From the NCBI GenBank assembly GCA_016711605.1, contig JADJSS010000014.1, positions 1 through 64,000 of the forward strand: a DNA stretch of 64,000 nucleotides, written 5' to 3'. The position numbers and the translations under genes are program-made. Positions 54,120-62,306 of this stretch are shown here, piece after piece (the first letter of the stretch is position 1; every line of letters begins with the position of its first letter). Below the pieces are notes generated by a model. The model saw nothing but the letters and a program-made list of their open reading frames with translations. It did no database searches and was not told the DNA's origin. The stretch is from Saprospirales bacterium (GTDB lineage Bacteria; Bacteroidota; Bacteroidia; Chitinophagales; JADIYW01).

Positions 54120-55380
54120 TTAATCAACATATTTCTTAAAAACAAGTGAAGTATTATGACCACCGAAACCAAAATTATTGGACAAAACTGCGTTGATGAT
54201 TTTTTCTTGTTTTTGGTGAAAAGTGAAATTTATCTTTTTGTCAAAATCAGCATCATCTGTAAAATGATTAATCGTTGGCGGAACGATATTTTTCTGCAAC
54301 GCTAACACTGAAACAATCGCCTCCACAATTCCGGCAGCACCTAATAAATGACCAGTCATGGATTTGGTGGCACTGATATTTAAGTCATAAACATGTTCAG
54401 CAAAAACATTGCGAATGGCATTAATTTCTGCAACATCACCTAATGGCGTTGAGGTTCCATGCACATTTATATAATCAATTTGGGTTGGTTTTAAGTTTGC
54501 ATCTTCCAAAGCATCTTGCATCACATCAATAATACTTTCACCAGTTGGATTTGGTGCTGTAATATGATACGCATCAGCATTCATAGCGCCGCCAACCAAT
54601 TCAGCATAAATTTTTGCACCGCGCTTTTTTGCGTGTTCCAAACTTTCAACAATCATACAACCAGCACCTTCAGCCATCACAAAACCATCTCTGTCTTTAT
54701 CAAAAGGTCGCGATGCCGTTTGCGGATTATCATTTCTTTCAGACAATGCTTTCATCGCACCAAACGCACCAATACCAAGCTGTGTAATGGCAGCTTCGGC
54801 ACCACCAACTACAAACGCATCAGCTTTTCCCAATCGTATGTAATTCATCGCATCAATCAGCGCATTTGATGATGATGCACACGCAGCAACCACTGAAAAA
54901 ATTCATTCCTTTAAAACCATATTTGATGGAAATATTTCCAGACATTAAATTGATCAATGTTCTTGGAATAAAAAATGGACTGATATATCTCGGATTTTTT
55001 CCGTTTTGATAATATTGAAATGCTTCTTCTTCAAACGTATTTAAACCACCAAAACCAGAAGTAAACAATACACCAATTTTCTTTTTATTCAAATCAGCAA
55101 ACTCTAATAAGTTAGAATCTTTGATGGCTTCGTCAGCTGCAACATGCGCAAACTGCGAAAACAGATCGAGTTTTTTTAATTCTTTTTTATCGAAGAAATC
55201 TAAAGCATTAAAATTTTTTACTTCGCAAGCGAATTTAGTTCTGAAAAGTGAAGTGTCAAATGAAGTAATATTTGCGCAACCACTCTTTCCATCTATTAAT
55301 TGATTCCAAAAATCAGCAACAGAATTTCCAATTGGTGTAATGGCACCTAAGCCAGTAATAACTACGCGCTGCAAAGACAT
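54120..55380 (-). CDS. fabF: 3-oxoacyl-[acyl-carrier-protein] synthase II (apparent frameshift)
   Basis: About 419 residues once one base is removed from the six-A run at 54896-54901. The upstream frame starts at ATG 55380 (MSLQRVVITGLGAITPIGNS) and the downstream frame takes over at VVAACASSSNALIDAM, which contains the catalytic Cys. The two catalytic His residues are in INVHGTSTPLGD and SMTGHLLGAAG. Elongates fatty acids by condensing malonyl-ACP with acyl-ACP. Both halves are highly conserved, and the enzyme is essential in most bacteria, so a sequence error is the likeliest cause of the break. acpP, its usual upstream neighbour, is 2.8 kb away. Confidence 0.9.
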
Positions 55381-55697
55381 AAATATTCAGGTTAATTACT
55401 GAAAAATAAACGCTACAAATTAGTAAAAATTTGTGTGATAATGGTAATTCTAAAAATGAATAACCATTTATTTTAAATTAATAGATTCTGACATTTTAGT
55501 TGTTTTAAATAGCATTTAACCGTTTTACATAACTTAATGACATTGCACCACGGCAATTATTCCAAGTAACACATACTCATGTCACTTAACGCAAGACAAT
55601 TATTACTGGTATCATATACTCGTGTCACCTAAAAACGCAAGGCAGTTATTCTATGTAACATACGCTCGTGTCACCTAACGCAAGGCAAATAACAAAA
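55381..55697. other. Gap with fabF upstream region and minisatellite
   Basis: 317 bases without a gene. The part next to fabF (about 55381-55545) would hold its promoter and is featureless by eye. The other half is the imperfect repeat array at 55552-55693. Confidence 0.6.
55552..55693. repeat. Imperfect ~43-bp tandem repeats between fabF and the XRE gene
   Basis: Three units of 39-46 bases plus a partial fourth share the core ACTCGTGTCACCTAACGCAA followed by GGCAATTATT. The unit starts are at 55552, 55591, 55637 and 55680. They are more GC-rich than the surroundings. The array lies at the edge of the segment that separates fabF from acpP. Confidence 0.75.
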
Positions 55698-56044
55698 TTA
55701 TTTTTTTGAAATTATTTCTAAGTAATGGCTTATTTCTTTCAATGATTGTGCAATTTCCTGTTGTGTTGATTCTTCATAATAATTTTCAGCATGCACATAA
55801 CCTTTGCTTGATGATTGTTTGAAATATTAAACACCATAGATTCTTGTTTTACCAAATCAAAATATTCATCATCATTTAGCTTCAATACATGAGCAATTTT
55901 TTGTAATCTATCAAATGTAATTTTTGTTTGGTTAGATTCGATGAAACTATATTGTTTTTGAGATATATCTAATAACTCAGCCATTTCTTGTTGCGATAAT
56001 TTTCTATTATCTCTAAGGTTTCTGATTTTATGTCCAATCAACAT
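55698..56044 (-). CDS. XRE-family HTH regulator (apparent frameshift)
   Basis: About 115 residues when one base is added between about 55808 and 55822. The N-terminal 60 residues are a Cro/C1-type helix-turn-helix: IRNLRDNRKLSQQEMAELLD, ISQKQYSFIES, ITFDRLQKIAHVL. In the corrected frame the C-terminal part reads GYVHAENYYEESTQQEIAQS and ends in a helix before TAA at 55700-55698. As written it would end in an unrelated tail after FNISNN. It may regulate the neighbouring lipoprotein and barrel genes, but no binding site is visible. Confidence 0.75.
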
Positions 56045-56291
56045 ACTATTTAATTTTATTTCAAATATACCATTTTAGAATGAATGTTATACCTATAAAA
56101 TCATTGTATTTATTTTTTATTAGATAGATTTGATATGCATAAAAAAATAATTCTAGAATATAAAATGCAAGGTGTTTGCTGAAACCCTTTTAAGAATGTA
56201 GTAGTTGAAAACCTAAACAATATTCACATTATAGTGAAGAAAAAGCTATTGCATTAAAATAATAGAGTAAGCATAAAATTAAATTTTAAAA

Positions 56292-57376
56292 ATGAAAAAA
56301 TATTTTTTGTTTCAATTGCTATAGCATTAACATTAATAAATAGCAGTTGTGTACCTAATAATCCAGTTTTGGATAATGTATGCCTTAATAAGTCTTATTA
56401 TTTTACAGATTATGGTTCATTAAAAGTTGTTAAGAAAGAAGATGGAAATAACTTTGATGAGCCATACATCATAAATACAGGGTTTAGGGCTAGATGGGGT
56501 GTTAATTGTTCAGGTTCAGTAAAAACCATGGAAGCACCAGTTAAATGGTTCGACACACCATATTACGAAAGCGACAGATGGCCTATACCTGATAAGATGG
56601 CTGAAATGGATTTTGTTGGTATTGGTTGGCAACAAAATAACGATTTAGCTACAATCATAAATAGAATCAACACACAAGGTATTACTATTTTTGGCAATAT
56701 AGCAATAATTATGGAGGAAGATAATACTACACAAAATACAAAGAATCAAGTTGCTTTAATAGTTAATAATAATGCTCTAAAAATAGCATTAGATGAAGTT
56801 GTCGGTACTGGTGGCGTGGTAAATCAACAAAACATTAATGATCGTTTAACTTCACTTGTCGGCACATTAAATCTCCGTGCTAGAGACATTATACAATTAG
56901 CAGTAGGTGCATTAATTGGCTCTGACGATGATATTATAGGAGTAGATGTAAATTTAAATATAGATATACCAGATTACACATTACAATTATTAAATTTAAC
57001 TGTCAATGATTTTAAAGTAAAAGTAAATGTTGGTGCAGCTGCCAATGCGGCTGTATCTGGTTTTTTGGATAACCAAAATGGTATTGTAAAATTAATTGGA
57101 ATATTAGTAAATAACACAGGAATTATTACTAACTCTCAAGGTAAAATAGATATTTCGTTATCATTTGGTGGTGTTCCACCAGCAATTCCTACAACAGCAG
57201 CATGGAATAGATATAATTATGAAAAAACATTTACTATGAAAAATCAATCTGATATAACTCAAGCAATTTATACATTATATGGTCAACAAGGATTCTACTG
57301 CTATGGTACATTAAATCCTGCAGTTCCACCATATTATGGAAATCAAGTTGTTCTTGGAAATAATATTTGTCAATAA
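56292..57376 (+). CDS. Lipoprotein of unknown function (apparent frameshift)
   Basis: 361 residues once one base is added to the six-A run at 56295-56300 just after the ATG. In the corrected frame the N-terminus is MKKIFFVSIAIALTLINSSC, a lipoprotein signal with Cys20. Without the correction the open frame starts only at 56369 and has no signal. The mature part holds repeated Val/Ile/Asn-rich segments (LQLLNLTVNDFKVKVNVGAA, GILVNNTGIITNSQGKIDIS) and no known domain. It lies between the XRE regulator and a barrel protein in the segment that separates fabF from acpP. Confidence 0.6.
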
Positions 57377-57415
57377 TTATTTTCACTTTTTTCTAATTAA
57401 ATTTATATTTACGTC

Positions 57416-58018
57416 ATGAGAAAATTATTTTTATTGAGTTTTTGCTGTTATTTTTTATTAAATGCACATAGCAAAACAAATGATTCTACGAAATTCTATA
57501 AAAACGAAATTAGTGCGTTTGCAGGTTTTGTTTCTTGGGAACAATCATTTGCAATTGTTGGTGAAGGTTTATTTAATTTCAAAAAAATAGTTGACCCTAG
57601 CTACACTGTTACCATAAAAATGATACATCCTGTTGGTGTTAGCTATAAACATTATTTTACAAAAATGTGGACTATCACCAGTTCATTTTCATATGCTAGA
57701 ACCATTCAAAATCATGTTTATACAAATCCTATATATAGTTTTAACAAATACGCAGATATTTATTCTCTAATGGTTGGTGCAGAGTGTCATTATTTAAATA
57801 AAAAATGGGTTTCGCTGTATTCAGGTTTATCTATTGGTGGTTTTATATGGCAAGAAAGATTAGACAATAAAGATGGTACAAGTAAATCGTTAGATGGCTT
57901 TTTAGCTTTTCAATTAACAGGTATTGGTGTACGTGTCGGAAAACGATTTGGTGGCTTTTTAGAACTAGGATTTGGAAATAGTGGCATTATAAATGGTGGA
58001 CTTTCTGTGAAATTTTAA
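57416..58018 (+). CDS. Outer-membrane beta-barrel-like protein
   Basis: 200 residues with a signal peptide (LFLLSFCCYFLLNAHS). Alternating hydrophobic strands with Gly/Tyr/Phe (GVSYKHYFTKMWTITSSFSY, GFLELGFGNSGI) and a terminal GGLSVKF with C-terminal Phe fit a small porin-like barrel. The function is unknown. It lies 39 bases after the lipoprotein gene, so the two may form one unit. Confidence 0.7.
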   Translation: MRKLFLLSFCCYFLLNAHSKTNDSTKFYKNEISAFAGFVSWEQSFAIVGEGLFNFKKIVDPSYTVTIKMIHPVGVSYKHYFTKMWTITSSFSYARTIQNHVYTNPIYSFNKYADIYSLMVGAECHYLNKKWVSLYSGLSIGGFIWQERLDNKDGTSKSLDGFLAFQLTGIGVRVGKRFGGFLELGFGNSGIINGGLSVKF

Positions 58019-58038
58019 TTCAATAATTTCAAATTCTT

Positions 58039-58068
58039 AAAACTCTTACCAATTTTGGTAAGAGTTTT
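58039..58068. terminator. Strong bidirectional terminator
   Basis: A perfect 12-bp stem AAAACTCTTACC/GGTAAGAGTTTT with the 6-base loop AATTTT, followed by further T on the right. It ends the barrel gene on the plus strand and can also stop minus-strand transcripts coming from acpP. Confidence 0.88.
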
Positions 58069-58172
58069 TTAATTATAGATGTTCTTTATTACGTAATTTA
58101 AAAGACTAATTAAGCAAGTTTAAAACTAAACTTACAAATAGCTGTAATAAAAAGTTGGATAAAAAGTAACGA

Positions 58173-58406
58173 TTAAACGTTAGCTTCTAAATAAGCAATG
58201 GCTTCACCTACTGATTTAATTTTATCTGCTTGTTCATCTGGAATAATGATATTGAATTCTTTCTCAAATTCCATAATCAACTCTACCGTTTCTAATGAAT
58301 CGGCTTTTAAATCAGTTTCAAATTTTGCCTCAGGTGTTACTTCTGATTCTTCTACTGTTAATTTCTCAACAATAATTTTTTTAACGCGCTCTGCAATAGT
58401 TGACAT
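58173..58406 (-). CDS. acpP: Acyl carrier protein
   Basis: 77 residues from the ATG at 58406 (MSTIAERVKKIIVEKL); an ATG two codons earlier is possible. The serine that carries 4'-phosphopantetheine is in ADSLETVELIMEFEKEF. Carries acyl chains in fatty-acid synthesis. A TAATTTTG -7-like box lies at 58440-58433. The gene is divergent from IPExxxVDY-pyk and would normally be followed by fabF. Confidence 0.96.
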   Translation of the reverse strand: MSTIAERVKKIIVEKLTVEESEVTPEAKFETDLKADSLETVELIMEFEKEFNIIIPDEQADKIKSVGEAIAYLEANV

Positions 58407-58587
58407 GGTCAATGATTTATAAAATTGAATCGCAAAATTAGCGTAATTTTCGGAAATCCATACTAATCTGTGTTAAATTTTTAAAGTTTACAATCTATTG
58501 ATTATGTGCCTATTATTTTCACTTATTCAATAATGTTGATAATATGAAAAAATAGTGTTCATTATCACTTGTATTTTTAGCCAAATT

Positions 58588-59065
58588 ATGGCTAAAAAAC
58601 AATATATCGACGTAAGTTTTGATTTCTCTATTTGGGGAATTAATTCCAATATGGAAGACTATCGTTTGTGCCTTCATTTGAATAATTATTTAAATTGGCA
58701 GTTAAGACGCGTACACGATATTGAATTTTACAGCTCTAAAATAAAAGAATTTAAACATTTCAATGCATACAAACATCAGAATGAAATCGATTTTTATTCT
58801 ATTGAATTAATACAAAATAAAAATGCTGGAAATATTTTAATTCCAGAATTAAAAAACATGGATTTTCTTATTCTTGTTGCATGGTGAAGATGATTATTTT
58901 GATAAAGAAGAATTTACTCAACTTTTATCTAAAATACCTGCAGTACAATCTTGCATTTCCATAGATGTAAATTCATTGAAATCAAAACATAATTTATTAA
59001 TCAGACATTTTAATGAACACAGCAAAAAGAAAAACCAAAATAGTAGCTACCATTGGGCCAGCTAG
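58588..59065 (+). CDS. IPExxxVDY family protein (apparent frameshift)
   Basis: About 158 residues when one base is removed near 58871-58883: the first frame (ATG 58588, MAKKQYIDVSFDFSIWGINS) ends just after IPELKNMDFLIL, and the second continues LHGEDDYFDKEEFTQLLSKI. The family is named for its IPExxxVDY motif (the motif start IPEL is seen) and has no known function. It occurs directly upstream of pyk in Bacteroidota, as here. Its 3' end overlaps the pyk start by 53 bases. Confidence 0.82.
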
Positions 59066-60439
59066 CAACAGCTACGACAAACTGGTAGAACTTTACCAAA
59101 GTGGTGTCAATGTTTTTCGTATAAATTTTTCTCATGGAAGGCACGAAGACCATTTGAAAGTAATTGACACATTTGCCTATTAAATAAAAATTTTGACGCA
59201 CATGTAAGTATTTTGGCTGATTTACAAGGTCCGAAATTGCGAACAGGTTTAATGCAAAACAACGCTGTTGAGCTAGTAGAAGGTGCTTTTATAAAAGTAA
59301 CCAGCGAAGATGTAATTGGCACTAAAGATATTATTTCTGTTACTTACGACAATTTAACTGACCTTAAAATTGATGAATTTATTTTAATCGATGATGGCAA
59401 ATTAGAACTACAAGTAGCAGAAGTTTTGAACGAAAACACACTTTCTTGTAAAATAATTTCAGGTGGAATTTTATCATCCAAAAAAGGATTTAATTTACCG
59501 AATACAAAAATATCTATACCAAGTTTGACGGAAAAAGACTTGCGCGATTTTGAATTTATTGTCACACAACCTGTTAACTGGATTGCTTTGTCGTTTGTGC
59601 GTACTGCCAAAGATATTTTAGATTTAAAACAACTGATTTTAGATAAAAATTCATCCTTAAAAGTTGTGGCGAAAATTGAAAAACCTGAAGCAGTTGCCAA
59701 TATGGACAGCATTATCGAAGTTACGGATGCTGTAATGATCGCGCGTGGTGATTTAGGTGTTGAAGTTGCCATGGAAGAAATGCCTCTAATTCAAAAAAAC
59801 TTTATAAAAAAATGCATCGAAGCATCTAAACCAGTGATTATTGCTACACAAGTAATGGAATCAATGATTGATATGCCACGACCAACACGTGCCGAAATTA
59901 CCGATGTTGCCAACGGCGTACTCGATGGTGCGGATGCTATTATGTTGAGTGGCGAAACTTCGGTTGGCAAAAACCCAGCGAAAGTGGTGCAAACTATAGA
60001 TAGAATAATCAGACGTACAGAACAAGAAGATGAAATTTACCATAAACATTTATTGCCGAATAAAAATTCAAAAACATTTTTATCAGATGCTATTTGTTTT
60101 AATGCCTGCACCATTGCATCTGAAGTAAATGCAAAAGCGATAAACGGAATGACCTATTCTGGCTACACTGCGTTTATGTTGGCAAGCAACCGACCAAAAG
60201 CTGATATACATATTTTTACAAGCAACAAAAATTTAATGAAAACACTCGGTTTAGTTTGGGGCGTCGATGTGTTTTTCTATGATAAATTTGTAAGCACAGA
60301 TGAATCTATTGACGACATCATCCAAATACTGAAAAATGCTTCTGTGGTGGAAACTAACGACATTGTAGTAAGCACTGCAAGCATGCCTATTACCGGACGA
60401 GGCCGAACGAATATGGTGAAGATTAGTTTGATTAAGTAA
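59013..60439 (+). CDS. pyk: Pyruvate kinase (apparent frameshift)
   Basis: About 475 residues once one base is added near 59168-59175 (TTT run at 59172-59174). The first frame from ATG 59013 gives KRKTKIVATIGPASNSYDKL and GVNVFRINFSHGRHEDH, then stops at 59181. The second continues LLNKNFDAHVSILADLQGPK. The catalytic region VMIARGDLGVEV, VMESMIDMPRPTRAEITDVAN and SGETSVGKNP is intact. It makes pyruvate and ATP in the last step of glycolysis. The intact flanks make a sequence error likely. Confidence 0.93.
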
Positions 60440-60567
60440 TTTGATACAACAGTCTGCTGAGATAACCGATAATTTACCTTAGACATCTTCTTTTTTATGT
60501 TAAATATGCAAAATTATTGCTCCGAAACAGTGTTCGACAACCTAGAAACGAGCAAATTGAATAATAA

Positions 60568-60645
60568 ATGGTTAAAATACACTTGAAAGTGATAAAACTT
60601 CATTTAAAAGTAGATAATTGGTATTTGAAAGTCAATAAATTTTGA
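60568..60645 (+). other. Possible 25-codon heptad-repeat peptide
   Basis: ATG 60568 to TGA 60643-60645 encodes a 25-residue peptide with three heptads of the type HLKVIKL, HLKVDNW, YLKVNKF. It coincides with the first three 21-bp units. It could be a decayed coiled-coil gene or chance; no ribosome-binding site is evident. Confidence 0.3.
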
Positions 60646-60879
60646 ACTTTACTCTTATTCTAATTGAAGTTACTCTCATTCTAATTTAAATTATTCTTAT
60701 TCTAATTGTAGTTGCTTTCTTTCTAATAAAAGTTATCCTTGTTCTAATTAACTTTACTCTCATTCTAATTAATTTTACTCTCATTCTAATTAGAGTTACT
60801 TGCATTCTAATATAAGTTAATTACGTTCTAATTAGAGTTACTTTCATTCTAATTAACTTTGCTCCTATTCTAAAAGAAA
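60580..60879. repeat. 21-bp tandem array, two sub-families
   Basis: Sub-array A (60580-60642) has three 21-base units around TTGAAAGT. Six bases later sub-array B (60649-60879) has eleven 21-base units around TTACTCTCATTCTAATTA. A 21-base period equals seven codons: on the minus strand sub-array B reads LIRMRVK-like heptads, interrupted by stop codons. Confidence 0.85.
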
Positions 60880-60923
60880 CATTTTTTTTCTTGGTTTAAT
60901 TTTTAGGTAAAAAAACATAAAAA

Positions 60924-60944
60924 CGAAGCAATCTGAGTGCTTCG
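60924..60944 (-). terminator. Terminator of the rlmB-type gene
   Basis: On the minus strand a 7-bp stem CGAAGCA/TGCTTCG with a 7-base loop is followed by a T run, 52 bases past the stop codon of the methyltransferase gene. Confidence 0.7.
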
Positions 60945-60996
60945 GTGCAACTAAATGAGTTTTTTTTATAAAATTTGATTTGTAATTCTTGAAGTC

Positions 60997-61731
60997 TTAG
61001 TTCAGCTTCTGCCTATTCACTTCATACAGCGCCATTGCAGTAGCAACCGAAACGTTGTATGATTCAAGCTCAGCGTTCATTGGCAGCTTCACCAATTCAT
61101 CTACCAAGCGTATTGTTGGATTGGTGATACCTTCGTCTTCAGAGCCAGCAATAATAGCAAGCGGTCCAGAAAGATTTGCCTCGTGTATAAACAGCGATGC
61201 CGTTCCATCTAAACCAATCACTTTGATGCCATTGTTCTTAATATCTTTTATGGTTGAAGCTAAATTTTCTACTCTACAAACAGGAATTTTCAGCAAAGCA
61301 CCAGCAGAAATTTTCATCGCAACATCGTTTATAGCTGCGCTTTCTTTTTTGGGAAAAATAATTGCGTGGACACCTAAACCAAGTGCTGTTCTGGCAAGCG
61401 CGCCTAAGTTGCGCACATCGGTTACATTTTCTAAAATCAGTAATAATGGCTCTTCACCTTTTTCAAATACATAATCAATTATATCCTGAACTTGGTAATA
61501 TTGTATCAGAGCAGTAATTGCTACCACACCTTGATGGTTGGTGCGCGTGAGTGAATTTATTTTTACTTCTGGAACGTATTGATAATAGATTTCTCTGTTT
61601 CTACATAAATCTAAAATCTCTTTAATTACTTCTCCAGAAGCAGATTTAGAAATCAGCACTTTTTCTACTTCATTGGAAGATTTTAATAATTCAATTACTG
61701 GATTTCTGCCTGCTACTATTTGTTGTTTCAT
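60997..61731 (-). CDS. rlmB: 23S rRNA 2'-O-ribose methyltransferase (TrmH/SpoU family, RlmB-type)
   Basis: 244 residues. The N-terminal L30e-like RNA-binding part (IVAGRNPVIELLKSS) precedes the SPOUT knot with motif 1 LENVTDVRNLGALARTA, motif 2 AIIAGSEDEGIT and motif 3 LPMNAELESYNVSVATAMALYE. The full-length pattern fits RlmB (Gm2251 in E. coli). TrmH-type tRNA methylation cannot be excluded but is less likely. Confidence 0.9.
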   Translation of the reverse strand: MKQQIVAGRNPVIELLKSSNEVEKVLISKSASGEVIKEILDLCRNREIYYQYVPEVKINSLTRTNHQGVVAITALIQYYQVQDIIDYVFEKGEEPLLLILENVTDVRNLGALARTALGLGVHAIIFPKKESAAINDVAMKISAGALLKIPVCRVENLASTIKDIKNNGIKVIGLDGTASLFIHEANLSGPLAIIAGSEDEGITNPTIRLVDELVKLPMNAELESYNVSVATAMALYEVNRQKLN

Positions 61732-61784
61732 GATAAAAGCACAAGATACATAGTTTGTTTTGATTTACATATTTGTAAAAAAAA

Positions 61785-61804
61785 GCCACTTCTTGCGAAG
61801 TGGC
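61785..61804 (-). terminator. Terminator of mscL
   Basis: A perfect 8-bp stem GCCACTTC/GAAGTGGC with a 4-base loop is followed on the minus strand by eight T. It lies 27 bases past the mscL stop codon. Confidence 0.88.
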
Positions 61805-61831
61805 CTGCTCTAGACTATAATGGGTTTACTG

Positions 61832-62248
61832 TTATTTTTTAAGTAAATCTCTGATTTCAGTTAACAATACTTCCTGTGCTGGTGGTGGTGCAGGTGCTGC
61901 TTCTGCTTCAGCTTTTTTCATTTTGTTGATTGCTTTAATTACCATAAATACTACGGCAGCAACTACTAAAAAAGAAAAAATTTGCGTGATAAAGTCACCA
62001 TATTTAACAGCAACTTCAGCTGCTGCTGGCACACTACCATCTGCTGTTGCAGCAACTGCTGATTTTAAAATTAATTTTTTCTGTGTAAAATCAACACCAC
62101 CAGTAAGCATACCAACTGCAGGCATCACCATTCCATCAATAAAAGCAGTTACTACTTTCCCAAAAGCACCAGCCATAACAACACCAATTGCCATGTCTAT
62201 TAGATTGCCTTTCAAGGCAAACTCTTTAAATTCTTTTAACATTCCCAT
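61832..62248 (-). CDS. mscL: Large-conductance mechanosensitive channel
   Basis: 138 residues. Homopentameric inner-membrane channel that opens under membrane tension to relieve osmotic downshock. The N-terminal helix and first transmembrane segment are in EFKEFALKGNLIDMAIGVVM, and the second near FSFLVVAAVVFMVIKAINK. The cytoplasmic helix ends LLTEIRDLLKK. Met3 is also a possible start. A TACCTTTG -7 box lies upstream. Confidence 0.97.
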   Translation of the reverse strand: MGMLKEFKEFALKGNLIDMAIGVVMAGAFGKVVTAFIDGMVMPAVGMLTGGVDFTQKKLILKSAVAATADGSVPAAAEVAVKYGDFITQIFSFLVVAAVVFMVIKAINKMKKAEAEAAPAPPPAQEVLLTEIRDLLKK

Positions 62249-62270
62249 TTTTAATTAATTTTAGTTGTTC

Positions 62271-62278
62271 CAAAGGTA
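62271..62278 (-). promoter_or_regulatory. -7 box of the mscL promoter
   Basis: TACCTTTG on the minus strand exactly fits TAnnTTTG and is 23 bases before the mscL start. No clear -33 TTG is present. Confidence 0.55.
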
Positions 62279-62306
62279 ATTGTTAAATGTTAAAAAACCT
62301 AAGATT

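Larger units (their letters stand above)
60440..60996. other. Long gap filled by a 21-bp-period array
   Basis: 557 bases without a gene. About 300 of them (60580-60879) have a 21-base period, and a terminator lies at 60924-60944. Confidence 0.7.

Noticed and set aside
54890..54905. Programmed ribosomal frameshift in fabF
   Set aside because: fabF is not known to use frameshifting, no stimulatory structure is visible, and several unrelated genes nearby show the same type of indel, so a sequence error is more likely.
60649..60879. Possible CRISPR array
   Set aside because: The units are contiguous 21-bp tandem repeats with no spacers between them, and no cas genes are near.
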